Shown here in pieces: positions 7,887 through 16,785 of a DNA stretch of 64,000 nt. The stretch spans positions 62,001 to 126,000 of IMG/VR virus record IMGVR_UViG_3300034012_003212; one strand, 5' to 3'. How positions within the stretch are numbered: position 1 is the first letter of the stretch; each line of letters starts with the position of its first letter. Source of the stretch: a virus. The position numbers were made by a program, and so were the translations under genes. The notes beneath the pieces are model-generated. The model saw nothing but the letters and a program-made list of their open reading frames with translations. It was not told the DNA's origin and did no database searches.

Positions 7887-9121
7887 TCGCCTTGAAATTT
7901 TGTTATAAGCGCAGCATCTGGTGTGTTCTCTGTGTTTGGTATCGATAGATCAGAACGCTGCCATTCTTCTCTCCAGACAAAATCATCATGACCAAGTTCA
8001 AGGAACCTCTCATGGATCTTCTTGTCATAGTATGATGCTATATATCTCACGGCCCGTTGTATCTCTGCCCTTCTTGGTTCCTGTGTGTTGTTTCCGCCTG
8101 CATTCATGTACTGTATGTAACACAGTTTAGGAACGTGTATCATCCTCGTGCCAAGGAAACTCCTCACGACAAGTTCATAATCATCTGCTATGTGCAATCG
8201 AGGATTATGGCCTCCTATTTCGTGGTAGAACTTTCGCTCCCACGCGCGTATGTGATTGGGGCACGCAATGATATGCCTCATCGTTTTTGGATTGATGGGC
8301 ACAGTCTCACATGTGTACTGGGCGTTATTATAGTTCGTGGTGTAGTGTTTGCCGTAACCGTATCCCCAAAAATCCCCGTAATTAACACATCCTCCGGTTT
8401 CAAAAACCTCAGACGCGTCCGTGTATAGGAATTTTCCTTCCGGATATTCGCCGAAACCGCGTTTAACGTGATCGAGTGCCCAAGGAGTCAGAGCATCATC
8501 ATGATCGAGTTCGACGAGGTATTTTCCTGTACAAAGACCCGCTGCATTTCGCTTCACTTCTCCTATGATTCCGCTGGGTTTGTTTGATTTAAAAACACGT
8601 ATACGGTGGTCCTGGCTCGCAAGCTGCAGGAGCATATCAAAGGTCTTTCCTCCGTCATTTGAATCATCGTACAAGACCCATTCCCAATTTGAGTGCCACT
8701 GATTCTTGAGAGATGTGAAAACGCGATCGATTCGATTCCCGGTTCTGTACGTGGGGGTAAAACAGCTTATCAACGGATCTTCGTCATTCTTCTCCTGGTT
8801 TAAAATAGAGTCAATAAAACAGAAATACGCAGAATCTCCTATGTTGCCATCATCGGATTTTATATTTTCCACGTGTATCCATTTTCTCCTGATGCTATAT
8901 GGCGCGTTGTACAACTGTGCGAATAAAGACACATCAGGCCCGGTTGTTATGTACACCATAGGATTTATAGTCCTGATGATGAAATTGAGATCATCGGTAT
9001 GCGAAAAAAAGTGACACTCAAAATCATGGGATTCTGAAATCCACTGTACATTTGTTGAGTGTATCTCCGTCTTTACTTTACAATCCTTAGAGAATATCGC
9101 TACTACTGGTGTGATTGGCAT
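7883..9121 (-). CDS. Family 2 glycosyltransferase (GT-A fold)
   Basis: The 412-aa product has a GT-A core at about residues 115-330. FTPTYRTGNRI with the nucleotide-binding YDDSNDGG follows the GT2 pattern, ELDHDDAL supplies the metal-binding acidic motif, and IADDYELVVRS is the later acidic motif before the acceptor loop. The first 110 residues are a separate N-terminal domain of unknown fold. It should transfer a sugar from a nucleotide sugar to an unknown acceptor. Its position inside the baseplate operon, overlapping the 624-aa structural gene by ATGA, suggests late expression. Virion proteins, modified DNA bases or host surface sugars are all possible targets. Confidence 0.85.
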   Translation of the reverse strand: MPITPVVAIFSKDCKVKTEIHSTNVQWISESHDFECHFFSHTDDLNFIIRTINPMVYITTGPDVSLFAQLYNAPYSIRRKWIHVENIKSDDGNIGDSAYFCFIDSILNQEKNDEDPLISCFTPTYRTGNRIDRVFTSLKNQWHSNWEWVLYDDSNDGGKTFDMLLQLASQDHRIRVFKSNKPSGIIGEVKRNAAGLCTGKYLVELDHDDALTPWALDHVKRGFGEYPEGKFLYTDASEVFETGGCVNYGDFWGYGYGKHYTTNYNNAQYTCETVPINPKTMRHIIACPNHIRAWERKFYHEIGGHNPRLHIADDYELVVRSFLGTRMIHVPKLCYIQYMNAGGNNTQEPRRAEIQRAVRYIASYYDKKIHERFLELGHDDFVWREEWQRSDLSIPNTENTPDAALITKFQGE

Positions 9122-9143
9122 TACTTATCCCTTTGAAAAAAAC

Positions 9144-10559
9144 TTATTGCCTTCTTGCCGATTTAATCCATTCCCGTTTTGTGAGGTAAATTTCCTGGGA
9201 AAAACCTATTTGTTTAGACGGATCATAGATTATCTTATGGCCTTTAACAAAATAGAAGTCAGTGAGAAAAAAATTGATTGTCGCTGTTGTTTTGTCGTTT
9301 AGAAATATGATCGGAACGCTCTCGTCCAATTGGTCTATTTTATCAGCATATGATAATATCTCCAAAAATAGCCTTTGACCTCGGTGAACAAAGAAATTCG
9401 GAGTTGCTAGACTCGCCTCAACAATGATCTTATCCATCTGGATGTTATTGAACTTATTCTGCAGCGAAGCAAAATTGTAGTTCCGATGAACATTTCCAGT
9501 AGGATACGAATACTGTAGTCCTGCCCACTCACGAACTGATTGAAGTGATGTCCCTAAATTTGAAAAAATGCTAACCATCTTTTCTGGCGCATTTTCTGTC
9601 CTGAGTGGTACCAGCGAATCTTTTACAATATCCTTGACTGTGAAATCATAGAACGAATAATCCTTGTACACACCTTCTTTATATGTCAGAAGCGATGCAT
9701 TGTTAATTATGTTGTATTGCAATACAAAGTTATTAAACGATGCAAAATTCATGTTATTGGTGAGCCTAAAAACATCTAGCTGTGTTTCAAAAGTTGAATT
9801 TTCACTAGGTACTCTGATGTTTATATCGCTTATGACACCAGGCTGCCCGTCCTTTGAAAAAACGAACTGTTTATTCACATCAACGAAATTCAGATTGTAA
9901 TAGAAATCAACGAATGCGATGAAAAAACTATTCTCCCCGTCCCATGAATGTTCTGCTATTGATTTGATGTAACTCTCGTAGTTTCCCATATGGATCCACT
10001 TCATCTTATCGTCGGTTGAATCCACGTTCGATGCGAATCCAAGTGAAAGATCTTCGGCGAGTTTCATGAGGGCAGAATAGCTTGTGTCCTCTATCGAAAA
10101 TGTCTTATGATCGTATAATTTTGGTATGAACAGTCTCCCTGTTATGCTCAGGAAACCCTCGCCCGCGTCGCTGGGAAAATCACTCCCATCATAGTTTACC
10201 GTGATGATCTGATAATCATTTCTTATGGGTTTTATGTTATCATTAGGAGATCTAACGAATACTGAAATAACGTCTCCAGCTCTTGGAAATGATTTTGCAA
10301 AAAAGTTGGCCTTTCCTGGCATTATGCTTATGGTGAGCGATATTTTGGGAAGAAACCCCATACAATCGATCTCCATGTGACGTATCTTATTTCGCTGGAT
10401 TTCAGCTCCATTTAAGACTATGTATGGAAATGCCTGACCGAGGTAGGATGCATTATAACCCTGGGGGCCTCCGTAATCAAGGCGTTGTTCGAACGCCTCG
10501 AGCTGCACAAGAGGTACCTTTGATTTTATCTTTTCTTTTATGTTTATCTGATCTAACAC
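9144..10559 (-). CDS. Baseplate hub protein, gp27/gpD-like
   Basis: This 471-aa protein sits upstream of the gp5-like spike and directly after the gp53-like gene, where the hub is expected. Residues about 165-235 carry the late-control/hub pattern of an alpha-beta module (SALMKLAEDLSLGF, then KWIHMGNYESYIKSIAEHSW). C-terminal beta strands may form the tube-like ring. Hub trimers connect the tail tube to the spike. The start is GTG at 10559, with no better in-frame ATG before the conserved region and a weak AGG upstream. The family assignment rests on pattern and context, not a search. Confidence 0.65.
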   Translation of the reverse strand: MLDQINIKEKIKSKVPLVQLEAFEQRLDYGGPQGYNASYLGQAFPYIVLNGAEIQRNKIRHMEIDCMGFLPKISLTISIMPGKANFFAKSFPRAGDVISVFVRSPNDNIKPIRNDYQIITVNYDGSDFPSDAGEGFLSITGRLFIPKLYDHKTFSIEDTSYSALMKLAEDLSLGFASNVDSTDDKMKWIHMGNYESYIKSIAEHSWDGENSFFIAFVDFYYNLNFVDVNKQFVFSKDGQPGVISDINIRVPSENSTFETQLDVFRLTNNMNFASFNNFVLQYNIINNASLLTYKEGVYKDYSFYDFTVKDIVKDSLVPLRTENAPEKMVSIFSNLGTSLQSVREWAGLQYSYPTGNVHRNYNFASLQNKFNNIQMDKIIVEASLATPNFFVHRGQRLFLEILSYADKIDQLDESVPIIFLNDKTTATINFFLTDFYFVKGHKIIYDPSKQIGFSQEIYLTKREWIKSARRQ

Positions 10560-10560
10560 G

Positions 10561-11175
10561 TTAACCTAGTAAACGATTTTTAATCAATTTAGAAACCAAT
10601 TCTCCCTTGCTGATCGGCTGATTTTCATTCGTCACACATTTACCTATGTTCGGAGCGAATATCACCCTGCCGCCCTTTACTATAAACTGCTTATCCCCGA
10701 AATCTGCAACAGTAGGAGGAAGGCCACTTCCATTCTGCTGTAATTCTGATTCCTGTTTATCGAATGCTCTGTTGAATTTCTGTATGGAAGATTCCGACTT
10801 TCTATCATCGACATCCTTGAATGAAATCCTGAAATCTTGTACCTTTTCATCCCTTGAGTCATCATTCTTTCTATTAAGAATGTTTCTAGAAAATGAAACT
10901 AGTTGAGGTATAACGAGTGAATTGTTCATCTCGATGGAAAAAGGATTTGATATGCCATTTGCTTTACATATTTCATCCTGATGATCATCGCTTCCATACA
11001 CTCTAAGAGACACAAGATCTGGTCTTGATTGTTCCCCGTCCTTTACGAGTGTGTATGAAAGAGGCTGAACACCGTCCAATGTATCAAGGGTCTTTTCGGT
11101 TAAAAGCACCTTCTCTACATTACCGTACTCGTCTATCTTTTTAGGTTTCTTTGAAAGAATTATTGACTCAAACAT
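10561..11175 (-). CDS. Baseplate wedge protein, gp53-like with LysM-like segment
   Basis: The 204-aa product has a segment at about residues 50-95 (RPDLVSLRVYG, then NPFSIEMNNSLVIP) that matches the LysM-like pattern of T4 gp53-type wedge proteins: a Pro-Asp-Leu start, the 'xGxxNP' turn and a closing hydrophobic-Ile-Pro. The C-terminal half is polar. It ends two bases before the hub gene and starts inside the 3' end of the RuvC-like gene (8-base overlap). A wedge role is supported by both pattern and position. gp53 in T4 is 196 aa, close to this length. Confidence 0.65.
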   Translation of the reverse strand: MFESIILSKKPKKIDEYGNVEKVLLTEKTLDTLDGVQPLSYTLVKDGEQSRPDLVSLRVYGSDDHQDEICKANGISNPFSIEMNNSLVIPQLVSFSRNILNRKNDDSRDEKVQDFRISFKDVDDRKSESSIQKFNRAFDKQESELQQNGSGLPPTVADFGDKQFIVKGGRVIFAPNIGKCVTNENQPISKGELVSKLIKNRLLG

Positions 11176-11779
11176 CTGATTGTAATTTTTTTAAGATCCA
11201 AAATGAATCAATGACATCATCCACCGGTTTTACCACCTTATCTTTCTTGAGAACTTCATCAATCGATGATGAAATCCTAACATGAACGTCGTTTTTCTTG
11301 ACAGAGAGATCATCCAATTCAATGAACTTTTCAAGCAATTGCACTTTATTGAATTTTCCGCTCCCAGCAAAGGCCTTTATAGTCATAGGAGAATAGAAAT
11401 ACATGTTGTTTAATTCAATGGATTTATTTTCCACTAACATGTACCGTAAAAGGAACTGATATGAAACAAGTTCTAAAAGAGAGTTTCCTTTACTTCCAAA
11501 TGAATGTCCTTCAAATGCAACATGTGTAACACCTCTTTTAGAGATCTCTAGGTAAATATTAGAACACAGATGTTTTGCATCATCCATCTTCATCCGTTCA
11601 TTTGAGCAGTAGTTCTTGTGTGATTCCCTTTTTGGGAGGACCCATTGTTGGAAATTTTTATTTCCAAGCCAGAAGTATTTAGAAGCCTCACGGCCGAAAT
11701 GCAGCCACGAGTATTCTCCATCTGAAAATATGCAAACAGACGCTGAATTTATGCTAAAGTCTATGCCGGCTAAAACCAT
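11168..11779 (-). CDS. RuvC-like Holliday junction resolvase (RNase H fold)
   Basis: The 203-aa protein shows the four acidic positions of RuvC-type nucleases. Asp7 lies in GIDFS on the first strand, Glu90 in VAFEGHSFG, and Asp188 and Asp191 in KPVDDVIDSF near the C-terminus. The P-x-x-x-K-x-x-x-GSGKF segment near residue 130-143 also fits RuvC-like proteins. It should resolve branched DNA before packaging, the job done in T4 by the unrelated endonuclease VII. It is embedded between the 871-aa structural gene and the gp53-like wedge gene, so it is probably expressed late, at the time of packaging. Confidence 0.75.
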   Translation of the reverse strand: MVLAGIDFSINSASVCIFSDGEYSWLHFGREASKYFWLGNKNFQQWVLPKRESHKNYCSNERMKMDDAKHLCSNIYLEISKRGVTHVAFEGHSFGSKGNSLLELVSYQFLLRYMLVENKSIELNNMYFYSPMTIKAFAGSGKFNKVQLLEKFIELDDLSVKKNDVHVRISSSIDEVLKKDKVVKPVDDVIDSFWILKKLQSDV

Positions 11780-11806
11780 GAAGTAGAGAATTTGTGTTGT
11801 AAAAGA

Positions 11807-14422
11807 TTAACCTAGAAAATTGTTTCCGATTCCAAAATTATTCGACTTCATTTGATTTATCGTAGCTTTAGCCGCTTCTTTCGCCTGGTTAAAGTTATCA
11901 TTTGCACTGGTGGATGCATCCTGATTCTTATTTGCGCCTCCGGTTGGAGATTTTGCCGGATCGTTTTGTTTAGGCCTACTGATATGAGGAGACACCGGTG
12001 ATATGCTTTGATTCAAACCTTCTTGGTTCTGGGCCTTCAGTGTTACCATCTGATTTGGCTTTGCGTTCATTGAATTTTCAATTCCCTGATCATTTGTCTC
12101 TCTTGCCTTGGTCTCTTGAAGCTCCTCAATTGATGGAAGGTTGTTGCTATCAGCTTTAGGTATGTAAAGTCCACCGTGGCCATCATTGAACACAGATTCT
12201 ATGTCTGCATTTGCACGGGGCATTCCTGGTTTAAGGGAAACTGTCGCCCTCATCTCAGTGGGAAAATCATCCGCTCCCAAATTATCATTGAACTCTATCC
12301 TAACTCCGGTGCATATGAGATTTCCCATTTTTGCTATAGGGTTGAACGGATTTCCTACTGTAATATGCCATTCACCAGTAGGAGCCCCGGTTCTAAATGC
12401 CTGGAATACAGGAAGGGATGCATTTGAGCCTCCTGCGGAAAGACCGAACATTCCCGATAGAAGGTCGTACAGCGCATAATCCTCTAATTTATCTAGCGTG
12501 GTTTGAAGATACCCCGTGTTAGCAGTACTCTGAGATATATCAACGGATCCTGGGTACAACGCCTTGGTCTCAGCAGAGCTCGACGGTGTTTCCTGATTTG
12601 CACTAACATGGGCGTTCACAAGATCTATTATCTGCTGGAACGTTGTGTCTTTTCCGAAACTCTCGACGAGTATATTCTTCAGGGCTTCTGTTGCAGACTT
12701 AAAATCACCTGACCAAAATCCTTGAACGAGTTTTAGCGTCTGACCTTCATCCAATAATGGAAATATTCCTTTATCAAGGAAAAAGCGCGCTTCACCTCCC
12801 CAGAAATTTCCACGATAATGGCAAGTCGCAAGAATATTTGCCATTATATCCAACATTACAGCTTTAGAATTAAGGTGACCGATGGACTTTAATGTGTAAT
12901 CAAAAACCAAACTTATACCATCAGTTCCGATTCCTCCGGTTAGTCCCGGCGTCCTTTCGTTCACAGATGATATAACATTAAATGGCTTCTGGTAAATATC
13001 CTGTAAATAACCACCACGATCGTACGGGTTGTATGTATCCCTATACGATTCAAGCCCCCCTGCTCTTTCTGGGTCAACGAGTCCAGAAAATGATAGCAAG
13101 CCCTTTGTGAGATCCTTCGCAGAAAGTCCGGATAGGGCCCCTTTCATGAGGGATGCGGCAAGACTCGCACCGCCAAATGACACAAGATTTGTCAATGATC
13201 CAGCAGCATTCGAGAGCTGGGATGCCTTTTCGGAAGCGAATTTTCCAATAGAACTATCTTTAAACAATGAAAGAGCATCTGTGCTTTTTCCTCCGAACAA
13301 ATTAATGTACTGTAGCTGTGAATCCTTGGACTGAACTGAAATCGATGGATTTATTGATAAAATCCTTGATAGTGAGTTCCCTGAAGGTCCACCGAAAAAT
13401 GTCACCATCTGAGCAACTGGGTTATTTGACCAGCCTTGAATGCTTGATTTTTTTGAGAAGTACGGACTCCTCTGCCTATCATCATTGATAGGGAACATAT
13501 AGCGTCGTAGCGTTATCTGGCGATTTAAAGGGATCTTATTATAATACTTAAGCCACAAGAAATCAGATGCCCTATATGGTGTTGGATTAGATTGAGAAAA
13601 GTTCCCGTACTTTGCAAGTATATTCGTAAGAGTCACTTCCTTCTTATTAAAGGAATTCAATCCATCTCTAAACTCTTTATCCAATAAGAGTTTTGACTGA
13701 AGCTCAGAATCCTCTCCTGCGCTATTCTTGTTTGCAACAAGATTCAATCGGAACACATAGTACGGATTCATAAGAGGTTCCACGCCCTTGAAATATATCG
13801 GGGTGTTTCCGTCCTTTGCCTTTCCTTGTGTGTATGATTTATGAGCAGTTATTGGACCAAAGTATGTGTATGATAGCCTTGAATCAGTGACTCCGAGGTT
13901 TGTTGTCTTCGCTGCCTCTGGACTGAGGAAAGAATTCACAGCGCCTCTTGCCAAATCTTTAACATCCTGAACAACAGAACGAGCAGCAGATTTAAACGTC
14001 TGCTTTGCCTCGTTTGCAGTAGAAGCGTAAAGATTATTTGCGAGGGTCTTAACTTCGCTCTTGGGGTCTCTTAGAAGATTCGATGGGTTTATCTGTGATA
14101 ACTCATCTGTGACAAAATTATTACCAAAGGTGGATGTTATACTTGAAATAGGAAGAACATCCTGTATGACACCGAAGTAGTTACCACGAACATTAAATTT
14201 GCTAGGGTCAGAGAGAACAGAGAATCTATCAAAATTTGGGCCCAACGCCTGAGCAGTATTATCAGAAACTTTATTGATGTTTACTATAGTGCTAATGACC
14301 TTCTGTGCCGGATCTGCTCCATATTTCATACCACTGGCCATAACATTTGTGACAGAACCCTCGGGCATGTTCACATAGTTCTTTGGCAGAGATGACGATA
14401 TTGCTTCTGAAAAAATTGGCAT
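11807..14422 (-). CDS. Large virion structural protein, probably baseplate
   Basis: The 871-aa product follows gp25 with a TGATG overlap at 14422 and precedes the RuvC-like gene. It has an Ala/Ser-rich N-terminal region, a tryptophan-rich middle (DFLWLKYYNKIPLNRQITL near residue 290), and a conserved-looking C-terminal module: GAPTGEWHITVGNPFNPI near 690 and GADDFPTEMRATV near 725. I have the impression that this last module recurs in structural proteins of distant T4-like phages, but I cannot confirm it here. The last 100 residues are Gln/Asn-rich and probably flexible. A baseplate or tail role is inferred from its neighbours. Confidence 0.6.
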   Translation of the reverse strand: MPIFSEAISSSLPKNYVNMPEGSVTNVMASGMKYGADPAQKVISTIVNINKVSDNTAQALGPNFDRFSVLSDPSKFNVRGNYFGVIQDVLPISSITSTFGNNFVTDELSQINPSNLLRDPKSEVKTLANNLYASTANEAKQTFKSAARSVVQDVKDLARGAVNSFLSPEAAKTTNLGVTDSRLSYTYFGPITAHKSYTQGKAKDGNTPIYFKGVEPLMNPYYVFRLNLVANKNSAGEDSELQSKLLLDKEFRDGLNSFNKKEVTLTNILAKYGNFSQSNPTPYRASDFLWLKYYNKIPLNRQITLRRYMFPINDDRQRSPYFSKKSSIQGWSNNPVAQMVTFFGGPSGNSLSRILSINPSISVQSKDSQLQYINLFGGKSTDALSLFKDSSIGKFASEKASQLSNAAGSLTNLVSFGGASLAASLMKGALSGLSAKDLTKGLLSFSGLVDPERAGGLESYRDTYNPYDRGGYLQDIYQKPFNVISSVNERTPGLTGGIGTDGISLVFDYTLKSIGHLNSKAVMLDIMANILATCHYRGNFWGGEARFFLDKGIFPLLDEGQTLKLVQGFWSGDFKSATEALKNILVESFGKDTTFQQIIDLVNAHVSANQETPSSSAETKALYPGSVDISQSTANTGYLQTTLDKLEDYALYDLLSGMFGLSAGGSNASLPVFQAFRTGAPTGEWHITVGNPFNPIAKMGNLICTGVRIEFNDNLGADDFPTEMRATVSLKPGMPRANADIESVFNDGHGGLYIPKADSNNLPSIEELQETKARETNDQGIENSMNAKPNQMVTLKAQNQEGLNQSISPVSPHISRPKQNDPAKSPTGGANKNQDASTSANDNFNQAKEAAKATINQMKSNNFGIGNNFLG

Positions 14423-14784
14423 CAGTTGGTTATTTGGAAAACAAGTTTCGAATCTATATAAACATCAAGTATCATTATCTTTGAGATCTCTCCATCACTT
14501 ATGTAGAGATCAAATTCAACTTGAACAGTTGGAAAATACGGTGAGATGAACTGGGCGTACTGGTAATTTATCTCTGAGAGAACGGTATCTTTGTCCAGTT
14601 CAAACTCAAAGAGCATGTCTTCCAAGTTTAATCCGTAATTTGGATATGCTATGACTTCCCCTGGGCAGGTCGCAAACAACATCATGAGGTGCTGCACGAG
14701 TACTTCGAGCATTTCACCTTCTTCGATCTTGTTCTCAACGAACTTTGGATCGTCTTCATTTCTTATATAGATTTCACGAAGCAT
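14422..14784 (-). CDS. Baseplate wedge protein gp25
   Basis: This 120-aa protein has the length and pattern of the gp25/GPW family. The motif YPNYGLNLEDMLFE at about residues 48-61 is the typical 'G-x-x-L-x-x-L-x-F-E' element, followed by an alternating strand region TVQVEFDLYISDG near 86-98. gp25 anchors the sheath to the baseplate wedge and acts as the seed for sheath polymerisation. It starts five bases after the preceding gene and overlaps the following 871-aa gene by TGATG. Confidence 0.8.
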   Translation of the reverse strand: MLREIYIRNEDDPKFVENKIEEGEMLEVLVQHLMMLFATCPGEVIAYPNYGLNLEDMLFEFELDKDTVLSEINYQYAQFISPYFPTVQVEFDLYISDGEISKIMILDVYIDSKLVFQITN

Positions 14785-14789
14785 AGAAC

Positions 14790-15521
14790 TTAGTGTACTT
14801 GGAGGAAGTAATCGGCAGTGTTGACACCATCAACCTGCGCGAGAACCTTGTCTATCATTGCATTGCCTTGGCTTTCGAACGCAGATGCGTTCACTGCAGC
14901 GCCGCCAGGAAGAGAAAATGTCATGAACGAATAAACCCTTGACATGCTTATCATAGCTTTACCTTTCACGTAATCTATGAACAGCGGATCATCATACAAC
15001 TTATCGCTCTGTATCTTGGTCATGACCTGCATAGAGACGTCGTGCTTGGGATCACGCCCAAGAAGTGTAAAATGGTGTGTATTCTGATTGTAATCAAATT
15101 GGATTCTTTCTAAGAAATACGCGCGTGTTAGATCGTAGTACGCATACTGGGCCGTACGATACACGAGATCATCGCTTCCGAATGGAGCCAGATATAGCTC
15201 TGCTGCAACCAAACGATTCTCGGTTATATCACGATCAACCATACCAAAGAAATTGCTTCCTCTGACTTCCTTAACATCAAGGACTGAAACAACACAATCA
15301 GGTAGAACTATCTGTCTCCTGTTCTTTTTCCACACAGTATCGAATTTAGCAAGGGGTAGTATGTAATAAACAGTTTCAACTGCATACCGATAGTTTTGAA
15401 AAAACCATCTTTCGGCATCATTTATGATCCTATCGATCTCCTTTATTCCTATAGAGGTCGGTATAGCACCCGATGCTGTTATTTCATCCTGTACGAGTTC
15501 TATCAATTGATCTTTTACCAT
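14790..15521 (-). CDS. Virion protein, possible neck or head-tail connector
   Basis: The 243-aa product opens with a helical region containing IDRIINDAERWFFQNYR at about residues 28-44. Beta-rich segments follow, and a C-terminal helix carries a small-residue patch (GGAAVNASAFESQGNAM). This layout is seen in phage head-tail adaptor and neck proteins, but I cannot tie it to gp13 or gp14. It heads the 15.5-1.2 kb operon, directly behind a terminator and a TATATATAG motif whose last base lies only three bases before the ATG. Confidence 0.5.
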   Translation of the reverse strand: MVKDQLIELVQDEITASGAIPTSIGIKEIDRIINDAERWFFQNYRYAVETVYYILPLAKFDTVWKKNRRQIVLPDCVVSVLDVKEVRGSNFFGMVDRDITENRLVAAELYLAPFGSDDLVYRTAQYAYYDLTRAYFLERIQFDYNQNTHHFTLLGRDPKHDVSMQVMTKIQSDKLYDDPLFIDYVKGKAMISMSRVYSFMTFSLPGGAAVNASAFESQGNAMIDKVLAQVDGVNTADYFLQVH

Positions 15522-15524
15522 GCA

Positions 15525-15534
15525 CTATATATAA
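15525..15534 (-). promoter_or_regulatory. Promoter-like motif TTATATATAG at operon head
   Basis: The minus-strand sequence TTTTTTTATATATAGTGC runs from the terminator U-tract straight into the start codon at 15521. If TATATA is a -10 box, the transcript would start at or inside the ATG and be nearly leaderless. Function is inferred from recurrence of the motif elsewhere. Confidence 0.4.
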
Positions 15535-15563
15535 AAAAAGGGATACGCTTTTTACGTATCCCT
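15532..15563 (-). terminator. Intrinsic terminator after the 72-aa gene
   Basis: A perfect 9-bp stem (AGGGATACG pairing with CGTATCCCT, 15539-15563) with a 7-base loop is followed on the minus strand by a run of seven T. It ends the transcription unit that runs from 18.9 kb down to the 72-aa gene. Confidence 0.9.
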
Positions 15564-15564
15564 C

Positions 15565-15593
15565 GTTTCCTTATCAAATTATGATAGGGAAAC
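15565..15593 (-). other. Second hairpin before the terminator
   Basis: An inverted repeat of 12 bases per arm (GTTTCCTTATCA against TGATAGGGAAAC) has a single G-U/mismatch position and a 5-base loop. It lies between the 72-aa stop and the terminator hairpin. It has no U-tract of its own and may protect the 3' end of the upstream mRNA. Confidence 0.6.
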
Positions 15594-15603
15594 CCCCGTT
15601 ATT

Positions 15604-15822
15604 TTAATCAATCAGTACGTTTCTTAGCTTCAACACACGTTCTTCCGCCTTTTCTTTTTCCTTGAAGCAATTACCAACATTCCACCTTAGTTGGTTTATC
15701 GGTATTTTTTCATCCCAGGTCCAACAGTGAACAACCGGAACCAACATAGAAAATGTATGAAATGAATCTATGTAGTAGTACTGTTCATTATTCTGCGGCT
15801 TCCATCTTTTACAATCTTCCAT
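15604..15822 (-). CDS. Small hypothetical protein of a common phage type
   Basis: The 72-aa product contains KPQNNEQYYYI near residue 8 and GNCFKEKEKAEE near residue 50. I associate this pattern, an aromatic 'YYYI' strand and a 'GN-x-F-x-x-x-x-x-A-E' helix start, with small phage proteins of unknown role. The last 20 residues form a charged helix. It is the last gene before a strong terminator and starts six bases after the 118-aa gene ends. No function can be assigned. Confidence 0.65.
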   Translation of the reverse strand: MEDCKRWKPQNNEQYYYIDSFHTFSMLVPVVHCWTWDEKIPINQLRWNVGNCFKEKEKAEERVLKLRNVLID

Positions 15823-15828
15823 TTAAGC

Positions 15829-16185
15829 TCATCTCACAGTTAAGATAGAATCTACTTCCATTTTCATTTCAGGCAGCTGTGACGAAACACACGCAAAGTA
15901 TTTTTTTACCTTTACATCATTTGCAATTAGGGTCTTCTTTATATTGCATATAAGCTGCGAGGACAGCTCTTTGTTAATGTAAACGATCGAGCTTTTCTTG
16001 TTCTTAAACGCAAATAAAAATTCATCCAACAACATCATATTGAGCGCGAATGTATACGAGTCTTTATCCGCATATGAAGAACTATTCGAAGAAGATAAGA
16101 TCTTTGCAACATTGATAACATATGGTCTATTTCCTAACGCATACTTAGGAAGACTATACTTTTGATCGCAAAAAATGAAATTCAT
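15829..16185 (-). CDS. Hypothetical protein
   Basis: The 118-aa product has no motif that I recognise. It shows mixed alpha/beta character with hydrophobic strands (YVINVAKIL, SSIVYINKEL), a Ser-rich loop near residue 32 and a basic patch (KKYF) near residue 95. It lies 12 bases after the 195-aa gene and six before the 72-aa gene, inside the unit that ends at the 15.53 kb terminator. An internal Cys pair is not arranged as a metal site. Confidence 0.55.
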   Translation of the reverse strand: MNFIFCDQKYSLPKYALGNRPYVINVAKILSSSNSSSYADKDSYTFALNMMLLDEFLFAFKNKKSSIVYINKELSSQLICNIKKTLIANDVKVKKYFACVSSQLPEMKMEVDSILTVR

Positions 16186-16197
16186 CTATGAATTATT

Positions 16198-16785
16198 TTA
16201 TCCGATTAAAGACCTATGGATTGCATCCTTAATCGCATCCGAAACATCTTCTTTATTCACACCTTCGAGTAAAACATCGAGCACTTCATCAAAAACACCT
16301 TCATCAAATGATTCTGACACAAATTGCATGAATTGTTTAGTTGGAAGATCGACCTTGATCTCAATACTTAAAGTGTTGCTAGATGTTTTTGCCTTTGCGA
16401 GAAGATTTGCTGCAAAACTTCCAGCCTTTGACTTTTTCTGCTGCTGTTGTTGAACAGGGGCCTCTACTGGTTTTACTGGTTCTGGAATGACTTCAATAGA
16501 CGCGGATTCTGTCTGTTTTTTATGTTCCTCGAATGATTTTGCTGGACCTGTTCTAGAAGGAAACCTTTCTTCCTTTGGATACATCCTTCTTAAAGAAACT
16601 TCATCCATTGCAATATTCCTATCATTGAGTATGATGAATGCCTTTCCGTAAAGATGCATAGGAATTGACCTACCGCTAGCCGGAATCACAACGTCCTGTT
16701 TTCCGTCGAACATCTGTTCGGCTGGTTCAACGACAGCAAATTTATCGTCAGTTAGCCACTGGATGAATTGTTGACCGTTACTCAT
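16198..16785 (-). CDS. Hypothetical two-part protein with Gln-rich linker
   Basis: The 195-aa product has a beta-rich N-terminal part (about 1-70, with DVVIPASGRSIPMHLYGKAF), a flexible linker rich in Pro, Glu and five consecutive Gln (about 85-120), and an acidic helical C-terminus (about 140-195). The ATG at 16785 makes an ATGA overlap with the preceding gene, which supports this start. No family was recognised. The domain-linker-domain layout suggests a protein that bridges partners. Confidence 0.55.
   Translation of the reverse strand: MSNGQQFIQWLTDDKFAVVEPAEQMFDGKQDVVIPASGRSIPMHLYGKAFIILNDRNIAMDEVSLRRMYPKEERFPSRTGPAKSFEEHKKQTESASIEVIPEPVKPVEAPVQQQQQKKSKAGSFAANLLAKAKTSSNTLSIEIKVDLPTKQFMQFVSESFDEGVFDEVLDVLLEGVNKEDVSDAIKDAIHRSLIG

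Noticed and set aside
8037-8047. AGATATATAG on the minus strand.
   Set aside because: It lies inside the GT2 coding region with no gene start close downstream. It shows that the motif can occur by chance in this A+T-rich genome.
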